Assembly: GCA_030523645.1 (NCBI GenBank) | Contig: JAUNIB010000010.1 | Coordinates: 25,375-89,374, forward strand | Direction of reading: 5' to 3' | DNA: 64,000 nucleotides | Source: Selenomonadaceae bacterium | GTDB taxonomy: Bacteria > Bacillota > Negativicutes > Selenomonadales > Selenomonadaceae | In this document: piece after piece, positions 41,494-51,900 of the stretch | How the letters are laid out: the number at the start of each line of letters is the position of its first letter | How positions within the stretch are numbered: position 1 is the first letter of the stretch | Made by a program: the position numbers and the translations under genes | The notes under the pieces: model-generated | Database searches by the model: none | Told to the model about the DNA's origin: nothing | The model's input: the letters and a program-made list of their open reading frames with translations, nothing else

Positions 41494-44400
41494 ATAGACC
41501 ACCTCTCCTCTCGGCGCAGATACTCAAAGGCGTTTGTCTCATTGAGAGGCTTGCTGAAGTAGTAGCCCTGAATAATATCGCAATGGAGACCGGCCAGAAT
41601 GTCATACTGGTCTCTCGATTCAACGCCCTCGGCCACGACTTCCTTGCCCAGCAGGTGAGCCAGCTCGATAATCATCCGGACAATATCGGTACCGTGGTCG
41701 GTGACGCCGATATTATCTACGAAGGACTTGTCAACCTTCAGAATATCGAAGGGCAGACGCAGCAGATAGGAAAGGGTAGAGTACCGGACACCGAAGTCGT
41801 CAAGGGCGATGCGGATGCCGTTCTCTCTGAGAAGGGAAATTTTCTCGATGGCCTGAGTGAGAGAGGAGATGACGGCGGTTTCCGTTATCTCGATTTCCAC
41901 GGCATCATTTGGTATGCCGGTGGAGGCAATAGCGTCCTTCACCACATCCATGAAATTCTCGGCGGCAAACTGCTCGCCGCTGACATTAATGGCCACGGTG
42001 ACATCCTTCCAGCCGGATTCCTGCAGTCGCTTGGCGAAGCGGCAGCCCTCACGCATGACCCATTCCCCGATGGGGGCGATGAGACCGTTCTGCTCTGCCA
42101 GGGGGATGAACTGGTCAGGACGAACCATGCCCAGTACCGGGCTGTGCCAGCGGATGAGAGCCTCGAAGCTTACCACCTTGCCGGTGGTCACAGAGGTCTT
42201 CGGCTGATATACCAGCAGGAATTCACCGTTGGCGATTGCCTGTCTGAGCTGGGCCGTGAGGGTGATGCGGTCGATGATGACTTCCTTCATCCGCTCTTCG
42301 TAGAGGCACCAGCCCCCCTGATTTTCTGCTCGGGCGGTGGCTACGGCGTTGTCGGCGTTCTGCATCAGCTCGGTGGGATTGGTCCCATGCTCCGGATAGA
42401 GAACGAAGCCCATGGTAGCCGTAACATGGATAAGAATGGACCGTATTTCGGTGATATGGGATAGGGCCCGGCTGATGGCGTCGGCCATCCTGGGAGCCTC
42501 GGCGGCGGTAGAGTAGCCGGGGGCGGCGATGCAGAAGCGGCCGTAGCCCAGATGGGCGACCACGGCATCGGCGAGACCGGTGTCCGCTTTCGTCAGCTCC
42601 TTGGCCACGGTCTGAATAAGCTCGTTGCCGGTATCGTAGCCGAAGGCGTCGTTTATTTCATCAAGATTATTGATAAATATCAGAGCAATAATGCCGGTAC
42701 CCTGATTGGCAATATCTTTTTCCAGCCATTCCAGAAGGTAGGCCTGATTCGGCAGACCGGTAACCGCATCGTGGTAAGCGGTGTATTCCAGCTTCTCGCC
42801 TGCGATGCGGCGGGCTTCTTCAGCCAGCCGGCGGCGGTCGATTTCGTCACCGAGATCCCGGTTCAGGGTAGCCAGAGAGTTGTTTGTCTCCGTGAGGGTG
42901 GCATTGGTCTGTACCAGCTCGGCGGTGCGCCGCTCGACGGACTGGCGCAGCTCTGCCTGTACCCGGCGGAGGTCTTTCTCAGTGTTGTACTGGCGGTTGA
43001 TGAGCTTCAGCAGGAGCCGCCACAGGATGAAGCCGCTGACCATACAGATGAGAGCAAGGATGGCGTAGTTGACGGCCCGGCGGTTTGCCTCGGTGAGGGC
43101 GGTAGCCTTGGTGCGGCCCGCTACCACGATGAGAGGATAGTTGTGCAGGGCGGCGTAGCTGTAGATATAAGGCTCGTCATCCACATCGGCGGAGGCGGTG
43201 AAGCTGCCGGTGGTGCCGGACTTCAGAGTCGATATTACCTCCTGATTGTGGAGAATGCTGTCAATGAAGTCATGGCTGCCGGTGCGGGAAGCGCGAATCA
43301 TCAGGTCGCGGCCCAGCAGGAAAATCCGCTGGTTTTCCGGATGGTAGTCCTGCTGATAGTAGTCGAAGAACTGCTGAGGATTGATGGTGAAGATGATGCT
43401 GCCGGCGTAGCTGCCGTCGGGTCCGTTCAGGCGGCGGCTGGCTGAGAAGGACCAGCTCTTCGTCCCTTCATCCCACAGAGTGCGGCTGATGTAGAGATTG
43501 TTGCTGTCGACGGCCTTGTTTACGATAAAGTGGTCGGCATAGAGGCGGGCAAATGCTTCATTGCCGCCGGGATGACGGCCGGAAATAAGCCTGTCGTTGG
43601 CATCGGTTATATAGATTTTGTACGGGAAAATTTTCCGATAAGAGTCGTTTTCAATGCTGCTGCGGAAATGATGATCACTGGACTCGTAGCTGCGCTTTAT
43701 GTGGGCGGTATATTCGTCCGCAAGACCAAGATTGCGCTCGGCATGCTCACGGAATACCTCCGCCTGAGCGCGTGTTTCACTGTAGCTGTGTTCCAGTGCG
43801 TTTTCCCGGCCAATGTAGAGACTGTAGGCCAGCAGAGCCCAGGCAACCAGTACAGGGACAAGGCAGCTTACGGTAATAACCCGGGCGAGGCTGGACAAAT
43901 CGTGGAACGCAGGGTCTTCGTTTTCGGAATCTGCATCTTCCTCGTCCGGAGTTTCGTCTGTGGGAGCTTCTTCCTCCGGCAGCGGCGGGACAGCAGCAGG
44001 TTCATCTCTGTCTGCCATGGGCGGAAGGTCATCGGGAGATGTGCGGCTGGCTTCATCAGCGGAATCTTCGCCCGCAGATACGGCTTCCTCATCGGCGGCA
44101 GCCGGAGCCTCTCCGTTGACTCGGGAGGTAGCATGGGGGAGAACACCGGTGAGAGAAAAGGGCCGAAGGACAGAGTCGGGACCCCCCGGAGTCTGGCTGC
44201 TGCGTTCATCTATATCAGAGGACGATGCAGCATCATCGGAGGTGGGCGCAGCAGCTGCTGCAACGGAGATGATACTCTGGGCCAGGTCTTTGACCTTGCC
44301 GGTATCATCCGGCTGGGGAGCAGGCTTCTCGGTCGGAGATTCCTTGGGCAGAGCGGGGATGATTACATCATTGTTTCCCCGGCCGCCGGACATGAGACTG

Positions 44401-44876
44401 GCCGCTTCGTCGTAGGAGACATCATGAATGGCCTCGGCTCCAGCGGCAGTAATTGGGTCGGTAATATCTATGGTCTTTCCTTCGAAGCGGGCGACTTCAT
44501 CCTCCCAGCTGGAGAATTCCGGCTGAGAGCCGATGTCCTTTGTCGGGAAAGGATTTCCTCCCTTGGTGAAGTCATCGGGCTGATAGGAGTACCAGCCGTT
44601 GTCCTCTTCGTCGACCTTATGGCTTTCAGTTTCGGGGACTGATTTATCTGCAGACACACTAACATCCTCCGCCAGATAGGCGACGCCGTCCGGGGAGGTG
44701 AGCAAAGCTGTTGTGTGGTTGTCGGAGATATTCGGTACGTGCAGGGTATTGTCGCTGTCATCGTGGGCGAAGATAGCCAGGAGCTTCTCCCCATCGGTGA
44801 GAGGACGGCCTTCCTCAGAGGGCAGGTCGTCGTTGGCAGCGGCCAGCAGCGAAGACCAGTCTTTATCTTCTGCCAT
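41490..44876 (-). CDS. Large sensor protein with Cache, degenerate GGDEF and EAL domains
   Basis: An 1128-residue membrane protein. About 325 N-terminal cytoplasmic residues are acidic, Ser/Asp-rich and probably disordered. A helix (VITVSCLVPVLVAWALLAYS) leads to a double Cache-like extracytoplasmic sensor (about 355-590), then a second helix, a coiled coil (about 650-700), and GGDEF and EAL domains. The GGDEF signature is replaced by GYGRF (HLGYGRFCIAAPG), so cyclase activity is probably lost. The EAL domain keeps FEALIRWHSP, INVSGEQ, EITETA, DDFG, LKVDKS, AEGVES and IIQGYYF, so phosphodiesterase activity is likely. It is translationally coupled to the binding-protein-like gene behind it. 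The ligand is unknown. Confidence 0.93.
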   Translation of the reverse strand: MAEDKDWSSLLAAANDDLPSEEGRPLTDGEKLLAIFAHDDSDNTLHVPNISDNHTTALLTSPDGVAYLAEDVSVSADKSVPETESHKVDEEDNGWYSYQPDDFTKGGNPFPTKDIGSQPEFSSWEDEVARFEGKTIDITDPITAAGAEAIHDVSYDEAASLMSGGRGNNDVIIPALPKESPTEKPAPQPDDTGKVKDLAQSIISVAAAAAPTSDDAASSSDIDERSSQTPGGPDSVLRPFSLTGVLPHATSRVNGEAPAAADEEAVSAGEDSADEASRTSPDDLPPMADRDEPAAVPPLPEEEAPTDETPDEEDADSENEDPAFHDLSSLARVITVSCLVPVLVAWALLAYSLYIGRENALEHSYSETRAQAEVFREHAERNLGLADEYTAHIKRSYESSDHHFRSSIENDSYRKIFPYKIYITDANDRLISGRHPGGNEAFARLYADHFIVNKAVDSNNLYISRTLWDEGTKSWSFSASRRLNGPDGSYAGSIIFTINPQQFFDYYQQDYHPENQRIFLLGRDLMIRASRTGSHDFIDSILHNQEVISTLKSGTTGSFTASADVDDEPYIYSYAALHNYPLIVVAGRTKATALTEANRRAVNYAILALICMVSGFILWRLLLKLINRQYNTEKDLRRVQAELRQSVERRTAELVQTNATLTETNNSLATLNRDLGDEIDRRRLAEEARRIAGEKLEYTAYHDAVTGLPNQAYLLEWLEKDIANQGTGIIALIFINNLDEINDAFGYDTGNELIQTVAKELTKADTGLADAVVAHLGYGRFCIAAPGYSTAAEAPRMADAISRALSHITEIRSILIHVTATMGFVLYPEHGTNPTELMQNADNAVATARAENQGGWCLYEERMKEVIIDRITLTAQLRQAIANGEFLLVYQPKTSVTTGKVVSFEALIRWHSPVLGMVRPDQFIPLAEQNGLIAPIGEWVMREGCRFAKRLQESGWKDVTVAINVSGEQFAAENFMDVVKDAIASTGIPNDAVEIEITETAVISSLTQAIEKISLLRENGIRIALDDFGVRYSTLSYLLRLPFDILKVDKSFVDNIGVTDHGTDIVRMIIELAHLLGKEVVAEGVESRDQYDILAGLHCDIIQGYYFSKPLNETNAFEYLRREERWSM

Positions 44877-45090
44877 AGAGATTACCTCTCAGATAGTTAG
44901 ACCACTACGGAAATAAGTGTATCATATAAGAGGATAAAAGGGAATAAAAACTATGAAGATAGAAAGAAAATTTGATGATAAATAGGCGGTTGATGAAGCG
45001 GGAGGATGGAGCCTGCCCTTCGGGTAAACAGGTCGAGCTTGGCTGTGGTCGAAGGTGAAAAGGGAGCCGGCCGTTTTATGGCATAAAAAA

Positions 45091-45114
45091 GGGACGCAGA
45101 TAAATCTGCGTCCC
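45091..45114 (-). terminator. Intrinsic terminator of the chemoreceptor gene at 45130
   Basis: GGGACGCAGA/TCTGCGTCCC around a TAAA loop, with a T run on the minus strand. 15 bases past the stop. Confidence 0.85.
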
Positions 45115-45129
45115 TGAATTGTTTCGTTA

Positions 45130-46833
45130 TTAGAGCTGGAAGCGGTTGATGTCGCTCTGGAGCTCCTGAGCCAGCTTGGCAAGGCTATCGGAAGCAGAAG
45201 CAATTTCCTGAGCGGAAGCGGACTGCTCTTCGGTAGCGGCGCTGACTGCGTTCATCTGGTCAGCAACCTGCTTGCCCTGCTCATCGATGGACTTGATGTT
45301 GGCGGTTACATCACCGGTATCACCGGCAACGGACTCAACGGAGCGCTGTATCCCCTGAACCTGATCGGAAACGCCGGTAGCCAGATCGGTGATCTGAGCG
45401 AACATTTCCTTGAGGCTCTCGACGGAATGGGCACCTTCGACAACAGCATTGCGACCCTGCTGCATGGATTCGACAGCGTGGTTGGTATCCTGCTGGATAG
45501 CACCGATGAGGTCGGCAATCTTCTGGGCGGCTTCCTGAGACTGCTCAGCCAGCTTGCGGACTTCTTCTGCTACGACTGCGAAGCCGCGGCCATGCTCACC
45601 GGCACGGGCAGCCTCGATAGCGGCGTTGAGTGCAAGGAGGTTGGTCTGACCGGCGATACCGCTGATGGTGTCGACGATCATGCCGATTTCCTGAGAACGC
45701 TCGCCCAGCTTGTCAACGATGCGAGCGGAGTCGGATACGGTCTGCTCAACGGACTTAATCTGGGCAACAGCCTCGCCGATAGCGGCGGAGCCGGAAGCAG
45801 CCTGGAGAGCTGCGCTGGATGCATTAGCAGCAACGGTCTGGGCCTCGGCGGAAATGCCGGAAACAGCACCGCTGATACGCTCGACAGCCTCGGTACCGGT
45901 CTGAACAGCATCGGACTGCTTCTCAACAGCCTCGGCGGCATCGGTTACATTCTGAGCAACCTGAGTAGCAGCCTGTGCGGACTGGAGAGAGCTGTTGGTG
46001 AGGGTTTCGGAAGCGTTGGTGATTTCGGAAGCGGACTCGGCAACCTTAGCCAGTACGCTGGCGAGGACATTGCGCATCTCGATAACGGCACGCTCTACAT
46101 CACCGAGCTCATCGGTACGGGTGCAGACATGACCGTCGTCGCGGAGGTCACGCTTTGCAACTGCGGCGCAGATAGCCTCAATGTGGTCGAGAGCACTGTT
46201 GATGTCGCGGCTGATGAGGAGGCAGAGACCTGCAAGAAGCAGAGCGCAGATAACAGTGGAAATGATGAGAGTGGTAGTAGCGGAAGCTGCCATAGCGGCA
46301 TTTTCTTCACGATCCTTGGCGATATCGGCCTCAACACCCTTGAGGATGGCGGCCAGATCGTTGCGGAGCTTTACAGTAGCATCGCGGGCACCGGCATTGT
46401 AGTCATCGAGAGCAGCCTTGGACTGGAGCTTTACGGCCTTGCCCATAGCGCTGTCGAGAGTAGTCTTGAACTTAGCGACATTGGCCTTGGTAGCGGCGCC
46501 TTTACCCTTGACGGAGTCAAAGTGGTCAATCAGCGGCTCCAGAGCCTGCCATTCCTTCTCCAGCTCGGCCATCTTGCTGACATAGGTCTTGTTTACCTCA
46601 GCGGCACGACTGGGATCGGCTACTGCCTGATAGAAGCGGACCTGAGCAACGCGCATTGCTTCGATGCTCTTGGTCAGGTGGTTCAGGGCACTGACATTCA
46701 CAGTTTCCATATCGGCCAGTGAATTCTCAATCTTGCCCATGCTGTTGTAGCCCACAAAGCTGTTCAGCAGGATTCCAACAATACCGATGATGGAAATCAG
46801 AGCCAGCTTAACGGACACTTTTAAATTACTCAT
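45130..46833 (-). CDS. Methyl-accepting chemotaxis protein (4HB sensor)
   Basis: A 567-residue inner-membrane chemoreceptor. It has an N-terminal helix (about 9-29), a four-helix-bundle sensor (about 35-185, MCP 4HB type), a second helix (about 190-210), HAMP (about 212-265), and the long signalling hairpin. The tip sequence [37 protein letters not shown] is the conserved kinase-contact region (shown here by its central [17 protein letters not shown]). It ends in DINRFQL. The ATG at 46833 follows AAAGGGGGA; an earlier in-frame ATG at 46869 overlaps a TATAAT read leftward. Its signalling domain is almost identical to that of the receptor at 47035. The ligand is unknown. Confidence 0.94.
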   Translation of the reverse strand: MSNLKVSVKLALISIIGIVGILLNSFVGYNSMGKIENSLADMETVNVSALNHLTKSIEAMRVAQVRFYQAVADPSRAAEVNKTYVSKMAELEKEWQALEPLIDHFDSVKGKGAATKANVAKFKTTLDSAMGKAVKLQSKAALDDYNAGARDATVKLRNDLAAILKGVEADIAKDREENAAMAASATTTLIISTVICALLLAGLCLLISRDINSALDHIEAICAAVAKRDLRDDGHVCTRTDELGDVERAVIEMRNVLASVLAKVAESASEITNASETLTNSSLQSAQAATQVAQNVTDAAEAVEKQSDAVQTGTEAVERISGAVSGISAEAQTVAANASSAALQAASGSAAIGEAVAQIKSVEQTVSDSARIVDKLGERSQEIGMIVDTISGIAGQTNLLALNAAIEAARAGEHGRGFAVVAEEVRKLAEQSQEAAQKIADLIGAIQQDTNHAVESMQQGRNAVVEGAHSVESLKEMFAQITDLATGVSDQVQGIQRSVESVAGDTGDVTANIKSIDEQGKQVADQMNAVSAATEEQSASAQEIASASDSLAKLAQELQSDINRFQL

Positions 46834-46972
46834 ACAAATCCCCCTTTGTATTTTGGCTTGTTTATCCAATTATACATATAAAAGTAAAGATGGTCTAGAT
46901 ACCTGTCATGGACAAAAGTCCCTTTTTAAGGGTTTGCTCAAAGAAAAATTTTTAAGTCATACATAAAATGAA

Positions 46973-47010
46973 AGAACCGCGGAGGATGATTGAGCATCTT
47001 TCGCGGTTCT
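46973..47010 (-). terminator. Intrinsic terminator of the chemoreceptor gene at 47035
   Basis: AGAACCGCG/CGCGGTTCT with inner GATG/CATC around ATTGAG. The loop again holds an ATGATTGAGCAT-like sequence. Confidence 0.8.
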
Positions 47011-47034
47011 GCGGTTGAATCAGAATTTGAACTT

Positions 47035-48732
47035 TTAGACTTCCTTCTGCAGATCCTGAGCCAGTCTGGAAAGGCTGTCGGAGGCAGAAGCGATTTCTTC
47101 GGCGGAGGCTGACTGCTCCTCGGTGGCGGCGCTGACGCTGTTCATTTCATCGGCGACGGTGCGGCCCTGGACATCTATGGCATCAATGTTGCTGGTAACA
47201 TCGTTGGCTTCATCGGCTACGATGGTAACGGCGTTCTCCATGGAGGCAACCTGCTGGGACACCTGATTGATGAGGCTGGCGATGCGGTCGAACATTTCCC
47301 GCAGTCCTTCTACGGAGCGGGCACCATCGGCTACAGCGTTGCGGCCGGCCTGCATGGAGCTGACGGCGTGGCCGGTATCCTGCTGGATGGCACCGATAAG
47401 CTCGGAAATCTTCTGAGCGGCTTCCTGAGACTGCTCGGCCAGCTTGCGGACCTCCTCCGCTACGACTGCGAAGCCGCGGCCGTGCTCACCGGCGCGGGCA
47501 GCCTCGATGGCGGCGTTGAGAGCCAGCAGGTTGGTCTGACCGGCGATGCCGCTGATGGTGTCGACAATCATGCCGATTTCCTGAGAGCGGGCACCCAGCT
47601 TGTCTACGATGGCGGCAGAGTCGGATACAGTCTGCTCGACGGACTTGATCTGTGCGACAGCCTCCACGATGGCGGCGGAGCCGGCAGTGGCATTGTCGGT
47701 GGCGGCGGCAGCGTGCTGAGCTACCTCGGCGGCCTGATTGTGGATACCGTTGACAGACTGGGAGATGGTGACGACGGACTGGGAGCCCATCTGAGTGGCG
47801 GTGGACTGCTTCTCTACAGCGCCGGCAGCCTCGGTGACGGACTGAGCTACCTGAGTAGCGGCCTGAGCGGACTGCATGGAGCTGGCGGTAAGCTCTTCAC
47901 TGGCGGCGGCAATCTGCTCGGAGGAGTTGCTGACGGTCCGCATGAGACGGGCGAGAGTTTCCTGAACCTCGAAGATTTCACGCTCCAGAATACCGAACTC
48001 ATCGCCGTTGGAGCTGGGCTCGCCGTTCCGGCGGAAGTCGCCGGCCTTCAGGCGGCCGCAGACCTGGGTTATGCTGCCCAAAGAGGAGTTGATATTGCTG
48101 ATGATGAGCCAGGCGACGATGAGGAGGATAGCGAGGCAGCCTGCGGCTGCACCGACCATCATGGTGATGGCTTTTTTATTTGCTTCCTTATTATCTACGC
48201 TCATCTGATGAGCATCTTCGGCAACCTTCTTGATGATGTTGTTGATAGGGCCGGAGAGAGCCAGAGTCTTATCACGGAGCTTCTGGTCGCGGAGATATGC
48301 CCTCGCTTCTACATGTCTGCCTTTCTTGCAGAGGTCCATGGCACCGAGCACGGTATCCTTGAAGATGGGATATGCCTTGTCGATGGCTGCAACATCGTCT
48401 TTAATAGAAGGATATGCATCAATCTTGGCTTTTACAGAGTTGAAGTTTTTCTCAAAGCCGTTGGTGAGATAGTCATTTATCTGCTCTGGATACATGGTGG
48501 TACGCTCCGGCTCGTAGTAGGCCATCTGCACGATGCGGAGATACGGCATACGGATTCCCAGCATGGCTGCCCCCATCTCTGCGGTAGCGGACAGATCGTT
48601 CTTGTACATGTCTTCCATTTTTTCATCGGCACTGTTCAAGTAGACATAGCCGGTGGTACCAAGAATTGCCATACCGATGACGCCCACCAGGACGATGAAA
48701 GCAATCTTGATTTTTACACTGATGTTGTTCAA
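47035..48732 (-). CDS. Methyl-accepting chemotaxis protein
   Basis: A 565-residue chemoreceptor. TM1 (about 8-30), an extracytoplasmic four-helix-type sensor (about 35-190), TM2 (about 192-212), HAMP, and the signalling hairpin with the [17 protein letters not shown] tip. It ends in [11 protein letters not shown]. The sensor differs from that of the receptor at 45130 while the signalling part is nearly the same, pointing to duplication or a shared kinase array. The start is TTG 48732 with AAGGAGGAG 7 bases upstream. It has its own sigma-70-like promoter and is followed by a terminator. Confidence 0.94.
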   Translation of the reverse strand: MNNISVKIKIAFIVLVGVIGMAILGTTGYVYLNSADEKMEDMYKNDLSATAEMGAAMLGIRMPYLRIVQMAYYEPERTTMYPEQINDYLTNGFEKNFNSVKAKIDAYPSIKDDVAAIDKAYPIFKDTVLGAMDLCKKGRHVEARAYLRDQKLRDKTLALSGPINNIIKKVAEDAHQMSVDNKEANKKAITMMVGAAAGCLAILLIVAWLIISNINSSLGSITQVCGRLKAGDFRRNGEPSSNGDEFGILEREIFEVQETLARLMRTVSNSSEQIAAASEELTASSMQSAQAATQVAQSVTEAAGAVEKQSTATQMGSQSVVTISQSVNGIHNQAAEVAQHAAAATDNATAGSAAIVEAVAQIKSVEQTVSDSAAIVDKLGARSQEIGMIVDTISGIAGQTNLLALNAAIEAARAGEHGRGFAVVAEEVRKLAEQSQEAAQKISELIGAIQQDTGHAVSSMQAGRNAVADGARSVEGLREMFDRIASLINQVSQQVASMENAVTIVADEANDVTSNIDAIDVQGRTVADEMNSVSAATEEQSASAEEIASASDSLSRLAQDLQKEV

Positions 48733-49037
48733 GGAAAACTCCTCCTTTAATTGGTAAGGAACGATTGGATTTATTGATGGTTGGTCTCAAACATCAATCA
48801 GTATGAATTATACTACCATTATTCGCGTTCTTCAACAGAAATTATTGATTTTCTTCAGGACTTATTAAAGGACTTTTCAAATTTTTCTTATTTTGTATCT
48901 TGCTTTTTTTTCTGACGGATGATAAACTGTCATGGTGTCGAAACAGGCTCGAATTATTTGAAAAGATTTTTTCGTGCCTTCCCTGCTCCGCCAAAATCAA
49001 TAATGACGGGGCCAAAGTCCAAAGAGGAGGTGATTTC
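48733..49037. other. Divergent regulatory region between the chemoreceptor and rpsF
   Basis: 305 bases. The left part carries the chemoreceptor promoter. The part before rpsF (about 48940-49020) may include a leader for S6/S18 autoregulation, but I cannot identify the motif. Confidence 0.45.
48809..48837 (-). promoter_or_regulatory. Sigma-70 type promoter of the chemoreceptor gene at 47035
   Basis: On the minus strand TTGAAG (48832-48837), 17-base spacer, TATAAT (48809-48814). It lies about 75 bases upstream of the TTG start. Confidence 0.75.
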
Positions 49038-49364
49038 GTGAGAAAGTACGAAGTCATGTTCATCGTTCGCCCGATGGAGGAAGAGGCTACCAACCAGGTA
49101 ATCGATAAGTTCCTCAAGCTCATCGAGAAGAATGGCGGTACGGTGGACAAGGAGGATCGCTGGGGCAAGCGTCAGCTGGCCTATGAGATCAAAGACTGCA
49201 CCGAAGGCTACTATGACCTTCTGTATGTCACCGCTGAGCCGGCTTGCATGGATGAAGCTGATCGCGTATTCAAGATTACCGATGGCGTCCTCAAGCACAT
49301 GATCGTTCGCTCCGAGGGTCCGGCTGTTGAAGCTGAGGCTGCCGAAGCACCGGCTGCTGAATAA
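49038..49364 (+). CDS. rpsF: 30S ribosomal protein S6
   Basis: A 108-residue S6 protein that pairs with S18 in the platform of the 30S subunit. The ferredoxin-like fold begins [21 protein letters not shown] and continues [20 protein letters not shown]. The C-terminal tail is Ala/Glu-rich ([11 protein letters not shown]). The start is GTG 49038, preceded by AGAGGAGGTGATT. It heads the usual rpsF-ssb-rpsR operon with short spacers (84 and 13 bases). Confidence 0.95.
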   Translation: MRKYEVMFIVRPMEEEATNQVIDKFLKLIEKNGGTVDKEDRWGKRQLAYEIKDCTEGYYDLLYVTAEPACMDEADRVFKITDGVLKHMIVRSEGPAVEAEAAEAPAAE

Positions 49365-49448
49365 TCTGATTATTCGGTAGTAATGCGGAGGATTCCGCAA
49401 AGTAATTTAAGATTTGTCTTCGCATTTCCATTGTCGGAGGATAAGGCA

Positions 49449-49898
49449 ATGAACAAAGTTATTCTGATGGGTCGCCTCACCCGTGACCCGGAGGTGCGCA
49501 CCACCCAGAGCGGCCGTATGGTTGCTCGTCTCGGTCTCGCCGTTGACCGTCCCGGCGCTCGTCGTCAGGATGCTCAGCCCGGTCAGCAGACTGCAGACTT
49601 CATCAATCTGGTGATGTGGGAAAAGAGTGCGGATTTGGCTCAGTGCTATCTGACCAAGGGCTCACAGATTCTGGTAGAGGGTCGCCTCTCCGTCAGAAGC
49701 TATGACGACCAGCAGGGACAGAAGCGTACCGTTACCGAGGTAGTGGTAGAGCGGTTTGAGTTCGCAGGCTCCCGTCCGCAGGGCGGCGGTCAGAACTCCA
49801 GCTACGGAGCTCAGTCTAGCTATGGTCAGTCCGGCGGCTACAGCCAGCCGGCAGCTCCTGCCTATGGCTCTGCCGACGATGAAGATGTTCCGTTTTGA
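49449..49898 (+). CDS. ssb: Single-stranded DNA-binding protein
   Basis: A 149-residue SSB that coats single-stranded DNA in replication and repair. The OB fold spans about residues 1-110 (MNKVILMGRLTRDPEVRTTQ, FINLVMWEKSADL, QILVEGRLSVRSY). A Gly/Ser/Tyr/Gln-rich linker leads to the acidic tip DDEDVPF, which contacts partner proteins. The ATG at 49449 follows GGAGGATAAGG; an in-frame ATG at 49383 lies inside the rpsF-ssb spacer. The position between rpsF and rpsR is the canonical one. Confidence 0.96.
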   Translation: MNKVILMGRLTRDPEVRTTQSGRMVARLGLAVDRPGARRQDAQPGQQTADFINLVMWEKSADLAQCYLTKGSQILVEGRLSVRSYDDQQGQKRTVTEVVVERFEFAGSRPQGGGQNSSYGAQSSYGQSGGYSQPAAPAYGSADDEDVPF

Positions 49899-49911
49899 GG
49901 AGGAATAACCC

Positions 49912-50145
49912 ATGATCAAGCGCGATCGTGGTCGTCGTCCCCGTCGTAAGGTCTGCAGCTTCTGCGTAGATCATGTCGAGGATATCGACTATAAGGATAT
50001 CGGCAAGCTCCGTCGCTACATCACTGAGCGCGGTAAGATTCTGCCCCATCGCATCAGCGGCAACTGTGCAAAGCATCAGCGTCAGGTTACCCGCGCTATC
50101 AAGCGTGCTCGTAACATCGCTCTTCTGCCCTTCTGCGAGAACTAA
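49912..50145 (+). CDS. rpsR: 30S ribosomal protein S18
   Basis: A 77-residue S18. The start [18 protein letters not shown] carries a CxxC pair with a later Cys in [10 protein letters not shown], as in zinc-binding (C+) S18 forms. The end [14 protein letters not shown] is characteristic. A GAGGAGGAATAACCC site precedes the ATG. It closes the rpsF-ssb-rpsR operon. Confidence 0.96.
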   Translation: MIKRDRGRRPRRKVCSFCVDHVEDIDYKDIGKLRRYITERGKILPHRISGNCAKHQRQVTRAIKRARNIALLPFCEN

Positions 50146-50151
50146 GAGATT

Positions 50152-50181
50152 AAAGACCGTCCTTTCGAGGGCGGTCTTTTT
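50152..50181 (+). terminator. Intrinsic terminator of the rpsF operon
   Basis: AAAGACCGTCC/GGGCGGTCTTT around a TTTCGA loop, then a T run. Confidence 0.85.
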
Positions 50182-50220
50182 GTAAGGAGAATTCCTACGA
50201 GTAAATTCATTAATTCCCCA

Positions 50221-51630
50221 TTGTTTCATCATCAGCCGGATATTTCCTTCGGACGGCGGGGATTCCATCGGCGCCTGTTCACCGAGGGAATAATGATCGG
50301 TGCTTTTGCCGGGCTGGTGGTGTCAGCCTTCCGCTATCTGCTGGAGCTGCCGGAGACCTTCCGTCCTGCACTTATCGGACTGCTGCAGGAGTCGTATCTG
50401 AATCTGACGATTTACGGAGCTGTGCTGTTTCTGGCGACACTTGTTCTGTGGAAAATCGTTGCGCTGGAGTCGCTGACCTCCGGCTCCGGTATCCCCCAGC
50501 TGAAAGGTGAGCTGGCTGGGGATATTTCTATGCACTGGCTTCGGGTGCTGGTGCTGAAATTCATCGGCGGTGTTATCGCCATCGGCTGCGGTCTGTCCCT
50601 CGGTCGTGAAGGTCCCAGTGTCCAGCTGGGCGGCTGTGTGGGCAAAGGTGTCAGCTCTCTGGAGCATCGGCCGCAGGTGGAGCAGAGATTTTTGCTGATG
50701 GCCGGCTCCGGGGCCGGTCTGGCGGCGGCCTTCAATGCACCGCTGGCAGGGGTAATATTTTGCCTTGAGGAGCTGAGTCATACATTCTCGCCGACGGTGC
50801 TGATGGGTACCATTGCCGCGTCTGTTACAGCGACTGTTACATCGCGAATTTTCTTCGGTGCCTCGCCGGTTTTTCACATACCGCCTTTGCCGGCATTTTC
50901 CGCAGTGCCGTCCCTGAGCCTCTTGTGGGAGTATGTGCTGTTTGCTCTGCTGGGCGTATTTGTCGGCTGTCTGGCGAAGCTGTTCACTCCATCCCTTACC
51001 CATTCCCTGGACTGGTATGTGAAAAATCTTGCTCCCGAGTGGCGGGCTGTCGGGCCGCTGTTCATGGCCGGGGCATTGCTCTTTATCATGCCGGAAATCC
51101 TCGGCGGCGGGGCAGGTCTGGTGGACAGACTGGCGGCGGCAGACTTTACTGCTGTTACACCGGTGTGGTTATTGATGCTGGGCGGACTCTTCTTCGCCAA
51201 GTTCTTCTTCACAGTCATCTGCTTCGGCTCTGGCGTGCCGGGGGGAATATTCCTGCCGATGCTGGTGCTGGGCGCAGTAGGCGGCTCCTTCTTTGCTGCC
51301 GCAGCGGGACTTCTGGGAGTAATGCCGGACATTACGGCGATGGGCGGCTCCGCCGGGATATGGGACGCTTCGCTTGACAGCAGCTCCGTCGGCTCCTATG
51401 CTACTGCCTTTATCGTCTTCGGCATGGCGGGCTACTTCGCCGCAGTGGTCAAGGCTCCCGTCACCGGCAGTATCCTCATCATGGAAATGACCGGCTCCTA
51501 CCCAGCGCTGCTTCCCCTCATCACTGTGACTGTGGCAGCTTATGTCACTGCCGACTCCCTCGGCGTGGAGCCAGTGTACGATGTTCTGCTGGAGCGTACC
51601 CGACGGATAAAAAGGGCACTGGAGAAATAG
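50221..51630 (+). CDS. ClC-type chloride channel/antiporter
   Basis: A CLC-family inner-membrane protein of about 469 residues (or slightly more) with about 10-12 membrane helices. It has the anion-binding motifs GSGIPQ, GREGP (with the gating glutamate), GGIFLP and GYFAAVVKAP. The CLEELSHTF segment keeps the internal proton glutamate position, consistent with a H+/Cl- antiporter. No ATG or GTG lies at the predicted start. TTG 50221 is 31 bases from the AAGGAG site at 50184-50189, while an in-frame ACG at 50197 is 7 bases from it, so the true start may be ACG. It follows the rpsR terminator. Confidence 0.88.
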   Translation: MFHHQPDISFGRRGFHRRLFTEGIMIGAFAGLVVSAFRYLLELPETFRPALIGLLQESYLNLTIYGAVLFLATLVLWKIVALESLTSGSGIPQLKGELAGDISMHWLRVLVLKFIGGVIAIGCGLSLGREGPSVQLGGCVGKGVSSLEHRPQVEQRFLLMAGSGAGLAAAFNAPLAGVIFCLEELSHTFSPTVLMGTIAASVTATVTSRIFFGASPVFHIPPLPAFSAVPSLSLLWEYVLFALLGVFVGCLAKLFTPSLTHSLDWYVKNLAPEWRAVGPLFMAGALLFIMPEILGGGAGLVDRLAAADFTAVTPVWLLMLGGLFFAKFFFTVICFGSGVPGGIFLPMLVLGAVGGSFFAAAAGLLGVMPDITAMGGSAGIWDASLDSSSVGSYATAFIVFGMAGYFAAVVKAPVTGSILIMEMTGSYPALLPLITVTVAAYVTADSLGVEPVYDVLLERTRRIKRALEK

Positions 51631-51653
51631 ACTTATAGACGGTCTTTCTCGTA

Positions 51654-51698
51654 GGCTCCCCTCTAGGGGAGCTGTCGCCGTAGGCGACTGAGGGGTAA
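51654..51698 (+). repeat. SPR1 repeat
   Basis: GGCTCCCCTCTAGGGGAGC, GTCGCC/GGCGAC, ending CTGAGGGGTAA. Confidence 0.8.
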
Positions 51699-51716
51699 CC
51701 AATATTCGGTTTCGTA

Positions 51717-51761
51717 GGCTCCCCTCTAGGGGAGCTGTCGCCGTAGGCGACTGAGGGGTAA
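51717..51761 (+). repeat. SPR1 repeat
   Basis: Near-identical to 51654-51698, 18 bases further down. Confidence 0.8.
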
Positions 51762-51781
51762 TAGCTATAAGAATTCCATTA

Positions 51782-51831
51782 TTTACCCCTCCGACCTCGC
51801 TGCACTCGGCCACCTCCCCTAAAGGGGAGGC
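51782..51831 (-). repeat. SPR2 repeat, inverted
   Basis: TTACCCCTCC, CGACCTCGC..GGCC and CCTCCCCTAAAGGGGAGG. It completes an SPR1(+)-SPR2(-) cassette. Confidence 0.8.
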
Positions 51832-51859
51832 TTTATGTCATGACGGCAGCAACCTGAAA

Positions 51860-51900
51860 GCCGTCCCTCTAGGGCAGGTGCCAGAATGGCGGAGGGGTAA
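51860..51900 (+). repeat. Degenerate SPR2 repeat
   Basis: GTCCCTCTAGGGCAGG and the end GGCGGAGGGGTAA. The first hairpin is imperfect. Confidence 0.6.
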
